A DNA stretch of 64,000 bases. It comes from G965207335 sp965207335 (GTDB lineage: Bacteria > Pseudomonadota > Gammaproteobacteria > PS1 > Pseudothioglobaceae). The position numbers and the translations under genes were made by a program. The stretch spans positions 744,001 to 808,000 of the forward strand of contig OZ242267.1 of the NCBI GenBank assembly GCA_965207335.1. Reading direction: 5' to 3'. Below the pieces are notes generated by a model, which worked only from the letters and a program-made list of their open reading frames with translations, was not told the origin of the DNA and did no database searches. This document shows, one piece after another, positions 9,033 to 17,477 of this stretch; position 1 is the first letter of the stretch; every line of letters begins with the position of its first letter.

Positions 9033-9452
9033 TTAACTGTTGATTTTTATGTTGCAGTTGAAAAAGCTAGAGAAAAACTCAGCTAGCTGGTTTAGATAGT
9101 AATTTATCAAGGCGATTAATTTACTATAATATGCATAGTCGCACTTAAATATCATTAAAATTACTGTTAATTGGCTATCAATAATATTATAATGTTCCTG
9201 CCATTTTGATATTAAATAGCACTCCTCGTCTTTATTGCCTATTGGAAGTTTATAAGTACCATCATCTTTTTTTAATAACTTATCCTTTAGTCCTTTTAGT
9301 TTATTATCAATATTATGGTATTTATTATTTAATATTTTTGCTTTATATAATTTAATCAACGAATTAATGTCATTTACATATTTACTTGTTTTTTGATAAT
9401 TTGGTTGTTCGTTGCACTTGATTAATGTAATGTATTTAAGTTTGCTTGTCAT
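9033..9452 (-). CDS. unknown protein, partner of the ParA remnant
   Basis: A 139-residue Lys/Asn/Tyr-rich protein without signal peptide or clear membrane segment; the last 40 residues are aromatic-rich. A good Shine-Dalgarno (caggagaaaataATG) supports the start at 9452. It follows the ParA-like gene by 15 bases in the same direction, so it may be part of the mobile element's partition or maintenance operon. I do not recognise the family. Confidence 0.5.
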   Translation of the reverse strand: MTSKLKYITLIKCNEQPNYQKTSKYVNDINSLIKLYKAKILNNKYHNIDNKLKGLKDKLLKKDDGTYKLPIGNKDEECYLISKWQEHYNIIDSQLTVILMIFKCDYAYYSKLIALINYYLNQLAEFFSSFFNCNIKINS

Positions 9453-9467
9453 TATTTTCTCCTGTTG

Positions 9468-10061
9468 TTAGTTGGTTAAATTCAGCTCTTTCACTAAGCT
9501 TGTAATTGCAGTTATGCTTTTTTGTGCTTTTTGTTGTTGTTTTTTATTATTATTAGCAAAGGCATTTACTGGTATTTTTAAAGTAGTAGCTTCTTTGAAT
9601 GCTACAGCTTGAGGTATTACAGTGCTTAATATTTGATAATATTTATTATCTTTTTGGTTTTGTACTATAAGTGCTAATTTTTTAGCATCTATACTACGGT
9701 CTAATTTGTAAATAAGCCCGTATAGTATGGGTAGAGTTGTTATACCTTCTAAATTCTTTAGAGTGCTTATAGTCCCTCTGTTGAATTCCTTAATGCTGGT
9801 AATTTCAGGTAGAATAGGCGATAGCAATATATCAGCACTTAATATAGAAATATCTTGTAATATATCTCTTGCACCTTGGGTGTCAATTAAAATATAATCA
9901 TATTTATCTCTAATATTAGTTAGTGCTTTTTTGAGTATTAGTTTATTGTTTTTTTTTAATACCCAGTGTTGTAGATTATTATTTTCATCGTTTGAATATA
10001 TTAAGTCGCAAACAGTGGTTTTTCCTACTCCTCCCTTTGTGAAAATAATAGATATTTTCAT
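9468..10061 (-). pseudogene. ICE-type ParA/Soj ATPase with an internal in-frame deletion
   Basis: Starting at ATG 10061, it has MKISIIFTKGGVGKTTVC (P-loop) and then jumps directly to NNNLQHWVLKK, missing the roughly 80 residues that carry the switch region and the IDADPQP motif of this family. The rest is normal: YDYILIDTQGARDILQD, LLSPILPEI, GLIYKLDR, VPQAVAFKEA. This pattern belongs to the ParA proteins that lie next to tRNA attachment sites in integrative conjugative elements. Without the deleted part ATP hydrolysis is unlikely. It lies just 5' of the tRNA-Thr and points away from it. Confidence 0.65.
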
Positions 10062-10117
10062 AATTTCTATAATTATCACAAATCCATAAGTCAGGTTTAT
10101 TGTATAATGCTAATTTT

Positions 10118-10193
10118 GCCGACATAGCACAGTTGGTAGTGCAACTGATTTGTAATCAGTAGGTCCGCGGTTCGAGTCCGTGTGTCGGCACCA
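10118..10193 (+). tRNA. tRNA-Thr (anticodon UGU)
   Basis: A full cloverleaf with encoded CCA: acceptor stem gccgaca/tgtcggc, D stem gcac/gtgc, anticodon stem actga/tcagt with loop tttgtaa (anticodon TGT), and T arm with ttcgagt loop. A TATAAT lies at 10103-10108. Its 3' half is the apparent attachment site of the hydrogenase island. Confidence 0.96.
10148..10193 (+). other. attL: tRNA-Thr 3' half used as integration site
   Basis: The last 46 bases of the tRNA reappear in direct orientation at 33316-33348 with a 13-base internal deletion and one substitution. Together they bracket the ICE-like island. Confidence 0.7.
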
Positions 10194-10233
10194 CCAACCT
10201 ACAGATTATAAGTTAATTAACAATAATTAGCTT

Positions 10234-10464
10234 ATGATGATAATATCAGTTGTTTCCACAAAGGGTGGAGTAGGAAAAACCACCTTAGTAGCAAACCTAG
10301 CTGGATACCTATCCAGAGTGGGCAAGTCTGTGCTAATGATAGATGCAGACCCACAACCGTCCCTTAGTTCTTACTATAAAATAACCCGCCAAGCAGATGG
10401 TGGTTTAGTAGAGGCTATATATAACCCAGAAAACATACAAAAATATATAAGCAAAGATACCTAA
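10234..10464 (+). pseudogene. ICE-type ParA/Soj, truncated after 76 residues
   Basis: Starts MMIISVVSTKGGVGKTTLVA and contains VLMIDADPQPSLSSYY, then GGLVEAIYNP, exactly the N-terminus of the ParA proteins that are the first gene inside ICEs of the pKLC102/ICEclc type. It stops after 76 of about 290 residues. It begins 41 bases after the tRNA-Thr 3' end, the canonical location. It has the motif that is deleted in the ParA on the other side of the tRNA. Bases 10465-10729 hold no gene I can support. Confidence 0.75.
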
Positions 10465-10729
10465 TATTTTGTAGGTAAAATTTGTTGTTATATAACTACA
10501 TTTCTCAACTGTTAAAATACTTATTAAAACTTTTAAAAATGGGTAGTGAGTAGATAAAAATCTGGTAAAATATTTATTTTTAAGATAAAAAATATGACTA
10601 CTAGCATAGTTAAGGGTCACTATATTTATAGCATTGCTTATAGTTATACTTTTTGTTAATTTTTTAATAAAAAAGATGGTATTTAGACTATTTTTAACAT
10701 TTTAAACTACCGTGTAACTGTCTCAATTT

Positions 10730-11008
10730 ATGGGCAATAATACAAAAACATTAGATGACGGTCTGACTGCATATAAACAGCAAAAATATAAAGAAGCAGC
10801 AAAAATATGGACATCTCTTGCTACTAAAGGCGATGCAGAAGCACAATTTAACATAGGAATTATGTTTAAAAATGGTATAGGAGTACCACAAGATGATAGC
10901 AAGGCAATGTATTGGTTGCGAAAATCCTGTGCTCAGGACAATGAACATGCAAAATTAATTGTGGATGTGATTGATAGAGAATCAAAAGATAATATGAGCG
11001 ATAGCTAA
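10730..11008 (+). CDS. short Sel1-repeat protein
   Basis: A 92-residue protein with a TPR-like N-terminal helix pair (GLTAYKQQKYKEAAKIW) and one canonical Sel1 repeat (AEAQFNIGIMFKNGIGVPQD, then DSKAMYWLRKSC). No signal peptide, so presumably cytoplasmic. Sel1 repeats mediate protein-protein contacts. No clear ribosome-binding site is seen, and it may be a fragment of a longer protein. Confidence 0.55.
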   Translation: MGNNTKTLDDGLTAYKQQKYKEAAKIWTSLATKGDAEAQFNIGIMFKNGIGVPQDDSKAMYWLRKSCAQDNEHAKLIVDVIDRESKDNMSDS

Positions 11009-11091
11009 AAATTTGCTAAAATATTGGTTTTTAAGGCATAAAATATAGTCCCTAGCACTGCTAATAACAAGTTTTATAATAGAGACCTTTG

Positions 11092-11115
11092 CATAAATAA
11101 AGAACACTAATGTGA
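11092..11115 (+). repeat. single end of the gagacctttgcat element
   Basis: gagacctttgcataaata matches the terminal repeat of the dispersed MITE family seen intact at 34286 and elsewhere. No second end is found nearby, so it is a truncated copy. Confidence 0.55.
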
Positions 11116-11209
11116 ATTATTTTTTAGTATGCCGTGTAACATTCCCAACTTCCACACAACCACTACATCACAATTTTATAAACAATAGTTAAAATAATTT
11201 TAAAAAATC

Positions 11210-11236
11210 TTGACTTAATATTAATTATAGTATTAA
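11210..11236 (+). promoter_or_regulatory. possible promoter and dyad before the TonB-dependent receptor
   Basis: TTGACT (11210-11215) and TATTAA (11231-11236) are spaced 15 bases apart. The interval is an imperfect dyad (ttaata...tattaa), which could be a metalloregulator site. No classical NikR half-sites (gtatga/tcatac) are present. Confidence 0.3.
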
Positions 11237-11272
11237 ATAGGCAAAAATTTAACTTTTACAGGAATAATTTAA

Positions 11273-13165
11273 ATGAGCAAAATTAATAAATTAATAGTAA
11301 TAGCAAGTGTTTTTTACTTTTCAATTTCAGCCATTGCTGAAACAAAAGTACTTTCTGTAAGTAGTCCAAGTATAAAAAATCAAACGATTGAAGTAGAAAA
11401 TTATTCACAAGATATACCAATTTTATCTGCTGTCAATGTGGTAACAACACAGGCGGATAGATCAAAAACAGTTACTGTAATTACACGCGAAGAAACAAAA
11501 GGTGAACATTTTACTAATATTAATGATGCATTATTTAGTGGTACTCCAGGTGTTGTAACCTCTAGGAGGTCTGAAACTGGCTTTGGTGGTCCTAACTCTG
11601 GTTTTTTAATTCGTGGTTTACAAGGACCACATGTGCCAGTGTTTGTTGATGGTATCCCAATTCAGGTAAACAACCACTTTCATGCTCGTGTCGATCGTTA
11701 TTCATCTGATATGATTGATAATATGGAGATTACCAGAGGTCCATCTGTGCTAAAACACGGTGCTAGTGCAGTTGCTGGTGCAGTAGATATTTATACCCGT
11801 AAGCCTAGTAAAGGTTATAGTGGTTTTATTGAAGGCAACTACGGCACCTATGATACCAAGGAAGTCTTTGGTGACTTTGGCTATGGTTGGGATGATGGTA
11901 GTTTTCTTTTTAGTGCTAGTGATAGACTAACCGAAGGTCCTCCGGTAGAGGGCAGTCCTTTCGCTGCGGAAGCCCATGATTTGACCAACCTTAATTTCAA
12001 AATTAACCAAGCCATTAATAACGAATGGAGTGTAGGTTTTCGTATATCTAATGCAAAAGAAGTACCAGAACACTTTCCTTTTGCAGCTGATGTGTCATAT
12101 AGACGCTTTGGTCAAAACGAAACCGACAAAGTCGTTCACCTTGACCGTAAGAGCAAAAATTCTAATACCTTGATTGCTATACATGACGATATCCTAGACA
12201 ACTACAATGGCAACTATACCAATGGGGCACTTAATACTGGGACAACATTAAGCACTAGAAAGGAAACAGAAACTGGCATTCTAGGTAAACATACTTGGTC
12301 ACGCGGTAATGGTGATAGCACTACTGTTGGACTACATAGAGTTAAGTACACTGATGATAGATTTGAAGCTAACAATAAGAAGTCAAAAGGAAGTCATACG
12401 AGTGCTTATGTTCAATCTAGTCAAGGCTTTGAATATGGCATCCGTGTTGATGGTGGTGTACGAGTTACTAATGGTAGTGATTTTGACACCAATATATCAC
12501 CTGAGATTGGCATTATAGCAAAGGTTAATCCTGTCTTAACTTTACGGGCACGCACTGGTAAGGCATTTCGTGTGCCTAGAATTGGTGAAACTGATGCAAA
12601 CTTTCAATCAACCATAGAGCCAGAAGATTTTACCCATGCCGAGGTTGGACTTAATAGACGCTTTGCTAGCAGTGAGTTTGATGTAGCTGTATGGTGGATG
12701 GGCGGTGATAATCTTATCGTAAGAACTGGCAACATTGGCGGAGGTAACACAAATAGTATATATGATAATTCTGGTAAATTTAATAATAGGGGTGTGGAGG
12801 CATTATTTACCTATAAAATTAATAGCAATGTATCATCGTATCTAGCTGCTACATTTATGTCACTAGAGACAGAAAATAGCTCACCGCAAACATTTTTTGA
12901 TGCTGGCGTAGAGTATCGTAAAGACGCACTCAGGGCGAACCTAAAAATCCGTGATGCCAAACGCAATGCAAATCCTGACTTAAGTGATGACGATTACACA
13001 GTGCTTGATGGTAGGGTTCAATATGACCTTGTTAAAAACACGACTATATTTGCTAATGTAGATAATATTAGTGACACAAGCTATAGAACCTATTATGATA
13101 GATTTTCTACTGATGCGCGTAATGTCGGACGACTAACTACTATTGGAATACGCTACTCATTCTAA
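11273..13165 (+). CDS. TonB-dependent outer-membrane receptor
   Basis: A 630-residue receptor with signal peptide (cut near residue 22, SAIAE), plug domain (about 60-175: VTVITREE, GVVTSRRSETGFGG, FLIRGLQGPHVPVFVDGIP, EITRGPSVLKHG) and a beta-barrel ending in aromatic Phe (GIRYSF). A His-rich loop NNHFHARVD in the plug could touch a metal. It is followed by its own exbB-exbD-tonB and then by hydrogenase maturation genes, so a nickel complex or another metal chelate is a sensible guess for the ligand. That guess rests on context only; copper, cobalamin or siderophore are alternatives. Confidence 0.88.
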   Translation: MSKINKLIVIASVFYFSISAIAETKVLSVSSPSIKNQTIEVENYSQDIPILSAVNVVTTQADRSKTVTVITREETKGEHFTNINDALFSGTPGVVTSRRSETGFGGPNSGFLIRGLQGPHVPVFVDGIPIQVNNHFHARVDRYSSDMIDNMEITRGPSVLKHGASAVAGAVDIYTRKPSKGYSGFIEGNYGTYDTKEVFGDFGYGWDDGSFLFSASDRLTEGPPVEGSPFAAEAHDLTNLNFKINQAINNEWSVGFRISNAKEVPEHFPFAADVSYRRFGQNETDKVVHLDRKSKNSNTLIAIHDDILDNYNGNYTNGALNTGTTLSTRKETETGILGKHTWSRGNGDSTTVGLHRVKYTDDRFEANNKKSKGSHTSAYVQSSQGFEYGIRVDGGVRVTNGSDFDTNISPEIGIIAKVNPVLTLRARTGKAFRVPRIGETDANFQSTIEPEDFTHAEVGLNRRFASSEFDVAVWWMGGDNLIVRTGNIGGGNTNSIYDNSGKFNNRGVEALFTYKINSNVSSYLAATFMSLETENSSPQTFFDAGVEYRKDALRANLKIRDAKRNANPDLSDDDYTVLDGRVQYDLVKNTTIFANVDNISDTSYRTYYDRFSTDARNVGRLTTIGIRYSF

Positions 13166-13361
13166 TTAGCAGGATTGCAAAAATTACTCAAATATATCTG
13201 CTTTTTATTAAAAAATTTATAGGCACTAGGCAGTGTATTTTTTACCTCAAATAGGCAAGTTTTATCGAGTTTTCCTAACTAGTTCTTTTACATTCTTAGT
13301 CTCATAAATAAGTATGTATAATATAATACTAGCAAATATTTTTACTTGTTATTGAACTTAT

Positions 13362-13961
13362 ATGATTGAAGTATTTTTTGCTGGTGGAATTATTATGTAT
13401 CCACTGCTTTTATGTTCGCTTATTACCCTAACTATCATAATTGAGCGTACAATATTTTGGTGGAAACATAAAAATGCTAGAAATCCAGAACTAATTAAAC
13501 AGTTGTGCAATTATGCCAAGAGTGGCAAGAAAATTATAGCAAATGTTGCTTGTAATGATTTAATTGTAAGAGTTCTAGTTGATGGTCTAAAATGTCCACG
13601 CTCTGAAGCCTCATATCGTATAAATCTAGTAGCAGAGAAGGAGTTGCTAAAGGCGTCCAGTTATATAATTATTCTTAACACTATGGTTACTCTTACACCA
13701 TTGCTGGGAATTTTAGGCACTGTACTTGGTATCATTGAGTCATTTATGTTGTTAGGTGATTCTTCTATAACAGACCCACTAGCAGCTAATAGTGGATTAG
13801 CTCAGGCTCTAATAACCACAGCTTTTGGATTAAGTATTGCCATGCCTAGTTTGATTGCTAGTGAGATTTTTAACTCACAATCCCTAAAACTTCGTTGTGA
13901 ACTTGAGAAGCATTGCACAGAGCTTGAGATATCACTTGGATTAAATATCAAGTTACCATAA
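13362..13961 (+). CDS. exbB: ExbB/MotA/TolQ-family proton channel protein
   Basis: A 199-residue protein with three membrane helices: residues about 5-27, 103-127 and 143-167. The conserved block TLTPLLGILGTVLGIIESF and the later ALITTAFGLSIAMPSLIASE identify the MotA/TolQ/ExbB channel domain. It uses proton-motive force to energise TonB. It is shorter than classical ExbB, of the small type often paired with dedicated TonB receptors. It lies directly after the receptor and before exbD. Confidence 0.9.
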   Translation: MIEVFFAGGIIMYPLLLCSLITLTIIIERTIFWWKHKNARNPELIKQLCNYAKSGKKIIANVACNDLIVRVLVDGLKCPRSEASYRINLVAEKELLKASSYIIILNTMVTLTPLLGILGTVLGIIESFMLLGDSSITDPLAANSGLAQALITTAFGLSIAMPSLIASEIFNSQSLKLRCELEKHCTELEISLGLNIKLP

Positions 13962-13985
13962 TGAATTATCAACATAATCGCAAAA

Positions 13986-14399
13986 ATGAAATTTTCAACA
14001 AACGGGATAATTACTAAGGCACGAATAGAAATAATTCCATTGATTGATGTGGTGTTTTTGGTGTTAGTTACCTTTGTTTATGCCAGTATGTTTATGACCC
14101 AAAAAACTGGTATTGTCGTTGACTTGCCAGTCGCTAGCGAATCAGAAACACAAATTGCTAAAGTATTAACAATAACTATTACCGCTGATGGGACATTGTT
14201 TTTGGATAAAGAGTCTATTTTATTGGAGAATCTTGGTAATATACTATCTATTGCTAAAACATCTTCTGATAAAGATATTACTCTGTTTGTTGTGGCTGAC
14301 AAAAAAGCACAACTTGATATACTAGTACAAGTAATGAATATTACACGCCAAGTAGGAATAAAAAGTTTAAATATAGCAACTGAAAGAATTACAAAGTGA
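13986..14399 (+). CDS. exbD: ExbD/TolR-family biopolymer transport protein
   Basis: A 137-residue protein with a short cytoplasmic N-terminus, one membrane helix (IIPLIDVVFLVLVTFVYASM), which carries the functional Asp in PLIDVVF, and a periplasmic domain. It is of normal ExbD length. Its stop overlaps the GTG start of tonB (gtga), so translation is coupled. Confidence 0.9.
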   Translation: MKFSTNGIITKARIEIIPLIDVVFLVLVTFVYASMFMTQKTGIVVDLPVASESETQIAKVLTITITADGTLFLDKESILLENLGNILSIAKTSSDKDITLFVVADKKAQLDILVQVMNITRQVGIKSLNIATERITK

Positions 14400-15382
14400 G
14401 TCTATCATCTGATAATAGTAGAATGTTAATTGCTATTGTGTCATCAATACTAATACATATTAGTATAGCAGTTTTAGGTGGCTACCAGTTGGGAAAAACT
14501 AGCAGTAAAATTAACCATTTATCTGTTAAAATTATTAATAATACTAATAGCATTAAGCAACACTTAGTAAAACAATCTACCAAACAGACCTCTAAATTAC
14601 CTGTAGCAGAATCAGTAACTACAGCTTCAAAAACTCCAATTGTAGATAAAATAATAACACCTGCTGTGGTAAAAAACACTGTTGCTGATAAACAAAAGTT
14701 ACAAACTTCTAAGAATAAACCAGCAGAACCCATAATACACAAAAACATAGTTGCATTTGCTATGACTACTCAAACTTATAATAAAGAATCAACGCTTACA
14801 TTAAACAATAAGCAATTAGACAAGGAAATAGACAATATAAGTCTATCATCTATTAAAGTTGCTAAACATACAAGTAGCACTATTAAGCAACAACTAGCAA
14901 AATCAGCTACGAAGCAACCACCTAAACTATCTGTAGCAGAATCAGTAACTACAGCTTCAAAAACTCCGATTGTAGATAAAAAAATAGTATCTACTGTGGT
15001 AAAAAGCAAAGCTACTAGTGGGCAAGAGATAAAAACTTTCACAAGTAAATCAACAGGTAAAATGTCTGAAAAAGGCCTTGTTAAAACTAACATACCCATG
15101 GTATCTGCTATCCCGTTATATCACTTAATCAATAAACCTATATATCCTGAGCGTTCTCGCGACTTAGGTGAAGAAGGCACTGTTATAATAACAATTAAAG
15201 TATCTAAAAAAGGCAATGTGATTAAGGCATATATATCAAAAACATCTGGATATACATTGCTAGACGGCAGTGCATTACTTTCTGTTAAATCACAATGGCA
15301 TTTTAGACCTGCTCGACAAAAAGGAAAGTCAGTAGAGTCATGGATACGAGTGCCAATAAAATTTAGTATTAGCAATAATTAA
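14396..15382 (+). CDS. tonB: TonB energy-transducing protein
   Basis: A 328-residue protein with GTG start, an N-terminal membrane anchor (MLIAIVSSILIHISIAVLGG), a long Lys/Thr/Ser-rich periplasm-spanning region and a C-terminal TonB domain (PIYPERSRDLGEEGTVIITI, GSALLSVKSQWHFRPARQKG). The spacer region is Lys-rich rather than the usual Pro-rich. It contains two copies of a segment with VAESVTTASKTPIVDK. It would connect ExbB-ExbD with the receptor at 11273. Confidence 0.88.
   Translation: MSLSSDNSRMLIAIVSSILIHISIAVLGGYQLGKTSSKINHLSVKIINNTNSIKQHLVKQSTKQTSKLPVAESVTTASKTPIVDKIITPAVVKNTVADKQKLQTSKNKPAEPIIHKNIVAFAMTTQTYNKESTLTLNNKQLDKEIDNISLSSIKVAKHTSSTIKQQLAKSATKQPPKLSVAESVTTASKTPIVDKKIVSTVVKSKATSGQEIKTFTSKSTGKMSEKGLVKTNIPMVSAIPLYHLINKPIYPERSRDLGEEGTVIITIKVSKKGNVIKAYISKTSGYTLLDGSALLSVKSQWHFRPARQKGKSVESWIRVPIKFSISNN
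14548..14990 (+). repeat. internal direct repeat in tonB (about 110 bp, period 330)
   Basis: Bases 14548-14660 and 14878-14990 are near-identical in frame, each encoding QSTKQ/SATKQ followed by VAESVTTASKTPIVDK. The duplication lengthens the periplasmic spacer of TonB. Confidence 0.75.
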
Positions 15383-15605
15383 CTATGTGTGTTATTCCAA
15401 CAACCTCATAGCATTTATTATAGTTGTTTTTTTTAAATGGAATACTACATAGATGAAAGTGCGAAGTAAAAATATATAAAATATCTCTACTTGGGACAAA
15501 AACCCAGTATAATTGATAATAATTAATAATACAGATATTGTGTTATAGTTTTTATTGTGTGCTTGTAAAAAGCACTAAACTATGTGTTTATATTTGAGGT
15601 AAATC

Positions 15606-15875
15606 ATGTGTGTAGGTATTCCTGGAAAAATTATTAAAATTACCAATACTAAAGATAATTTAGCAATGGTTGATGTGTCTGGAGTAAAAAGAGAGGTAAA
15701 TATAGCTTGTATAGTAGATGCAGATCACTCAGCAAAATCTTGTGTTGGAGATTGGGCACTAATTCATGTTGGCTTTGCTATGGCTCGCATGGATGAAAAA
15801 GAAGCAGCTAAAACTCTAAAACTGTTACACGAACTAGGCGAGGTTCAACTAGAAATGGACGCTATGCTATCATAA
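15606..15875 (+). CDS. hypC: hydrogenase maturation chaperone HypC
   Basis: An 89-residue HypC/HupF-family protein starting MCVGIPGKI, with the essential Cys2. HypC carries the Fe(CN)2CO precursor with HypD and delivers it to the hydrogenase large subunit. The body (MVDVSGVKREVNIACI, VGDWALIHVGFAMARMDE) is typical. It is the first gene after the TonB cluster and heads a group with the CooC-like ATPase. No hypA or hypB follows, unlike standard hyp operons. Confidence 0.93.
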   Translation: MCVGIPGKIIKITNTKDNLAMVDVSGVKREVNIACIVDADHSAKSCVGDWALIHVGFAMARMDEKEAAKTLKLLHELGEVQLEMDAMLS

Positions 15876-15908
15876 TATTTTTAACTAATTTTAAATAAGG
15901 AGATACTA

Positions 15909-16769
15909 ATGAAAATTGCAACAGTAGGTAAAGGCGGGTCTGGTAAAACCACTATAGCAGGTACTTTAGCACGAATATTAGCTAATTGTGGCAACAAGGT
16001 TTTAGCAATTGATGGCGACCCTAATCCTAACCTTGCTCTAACTTTAGGTATGACAAGAAATGATGCAGATAACATCAATTATATACCGCCTAGTATTATG
16101 GAAATGAAAAAAGATAGTAGTGGTAATTCTAAACTAAAAATGGCAATTTCAGAGCAAGAACTTATAGGAACTTATGCAGCTACTGCACCTGATAATATTG
16201 ACCTTATTGTAATGGGCAAACCAAAAGATGGTAGTGCTGGCAGCGGTTGTATGTGTGCTTCCCATAGAGCTGTTAGAGGTGTTATTACTGAAATGAGTGG
16301 CTATGGCGAGTTTACTGTAACTGATATGGAAGCTGGTTTAGAACACCTTAAGCGTGGCACTGCTGCTAATGTTGATACTATGCTAGTAGTTTGTGAGCCT
16401 TATTACCGATCACTAGAAGCTGGCGTACGCACAGCCTCACTTGCTGCTGAATTAAAAATCCCTAATATTTATGTTATTGCTAATAAAGTAAAAAATGAGG
16501 CAGATAAAACTGCTATTGAACAATTTTGTAACCAACATAATTTATCTATAATAGGTACTATTCCATTTGAGGAAGAATTCTTAGAAGCAGAACGCCAAGC
16601 CAAAGCACCTATTGATTTTTCACCAGAATGTGCTGGCTCTAAGGCTGTTTATGATATTGCACTAAAACTATCAGAATTAAAAGTAGGAAAGCGTCCAGAA
16701 CACAAATTTCCAGCATATAAAAACCGTGCTACTACCAAACCTGAATGTGTTCAAACCGTAAAAAATTAA
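15909..16769 (+). CDS. cooC: CooC-type nickel-insertion ATPase (MinD/CooC family)
   Basis: A 286-residue P-loop ATPase with a deviant Walker A motif (GKGGSGKTT, residues 8-16), LAIDGDPNPNLALTLG, and a C-x-C pair at residues 114 and 116 (GSGCMCASHR). This pair is the nickel/zinc-binding site of CooC, which matures carbon monoxide dehydrogenase. No CO dehydrogenase gene lies here, and the gene stands 33 bases after hypC with a good Shine-Dalgarno (aaggagatactaATG). I infer it supplies nickel to the hydrogenase, perhaps replacing HypB, which is absent from the window. MinD-like partition ATPases lack the C-x-C pair. Confidence 0.82.
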   Translation: MKIATVGKGGSGKTTIAGTLARILANCGNKVLAIDGDPNPNLALTLGMTRNDADNINYIPPSIMEMKKDSSGNSKLKMAISEQELIGTYAATAPDNIDLIVMGKPKDGSAGSGCMCASHRAVRGVITEMSGYGEFTVTDMEAGLEHLKRGTAANVDTMLVVCEPYYRSLEAGVRTASLAAELKIPNIYVIANKVKNEADKTAIEQFCNQHNLSIIGTIPFEEEFLEAERQAKAPIDFSPECAGSKAVYDIALKLSELKVGKRPEHKFPAYKNRATTKPECVQTVKN

Positions 16770-16855
16770 TTAATTTATAATATTAAATATTAGATTTGAT
16801 GCATTATGGTCAATACTGGGTTTAGTAGTTATGGGTTAATTGGCTTATAACCACA

Positions 16856-17428
16856 ATGAATCTAACCACAGAAAATGCAAACATTAGTATTATAGACGAT
16901 AATAAGCTAGTATTTATAAATTGTAATGATGTGCTTAATTACCATACTGGTAATTCATGGTTTGGTGTGGTTGTTGCATTTCGTGCACTAGAAGTTGTAG
17001 CAAATGCATTTAGAAGTGCTAATAAAGATTGGGATAGAACTCAATTAACTATTTTATCTGCACATCCTGGACATGGTGTTAAAGATACAATTGAATATAT
17101 AACTCATTGTATTAGCAACCAAAGATTTAACTTAACAGAAGAATGTGTAGACTCTGATTTTTGCAATAGTAATATGCAATTTGCTTGGTGGGTTAGTAAC
17201 AATACTCACACTACCTATATTAGGTTGCGACAAAATTTTATTCCATCTTCATTTAATGAACTACTGGATAGACTAGGAACAATAAATGAAAAATCTAATG
17301 ATCAACAGGAATTTGATATACTAAAAAAAAAATTAGCTAACCATATATTACAACAACCATTATTAGATAATTTTCATTATGATTTTTACCCAATATTACA
17401 GCAAGTGAGTAATAATCCTCAGACTTGA
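16856..17428 (+). CDS. FmdE-like protein of unknown function
   Basis: A 190-residue soluble protein. The N-terminal half (NYHTGNSWFGVVVAFRALEV, then ILSAHPGHGVKDTIEYITHC) resembles the FmdE-like domain, in which a conserved His and a Gly-rich turn precede an (A/D)xxDxxxxxT(G/H)C-type metal motif. Cys and His residues cluster (CVDSDFC). It follows the CooC-like gene by 86 bases in the same direction, suggesting a role in metal handling or cofactor assembly. The family call is from pattern memory and moderate at best. Confidence 0.4.
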   Translation: MNLTTENANISIIDDNKLVFINCNDVLNYHTGNSWFGVVVAFRALEVVANAFRSANKDWDRTQLTILSAHPGHGVKDTIEYITHCISNQRFNLTEECVDSDFCNSNMQFAWWVSNNTHTTYIRLRQNFIPSSFNELLDRLGTINEKSNDQQEFDILKKKLANHILQQPLLDNFHYDFYPILQQVSNNPQT

Positions 17429-17477
17429 AAAAATAACTTAATACTAATTTTATATATTAAGAGTAATGCTTCTTGCT

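Noticed and set aside
15909..16769. ParA/MinD partition protein
   Set aside because: The C-x-C motif at 114/116 and location after hypC point to CooC instead.
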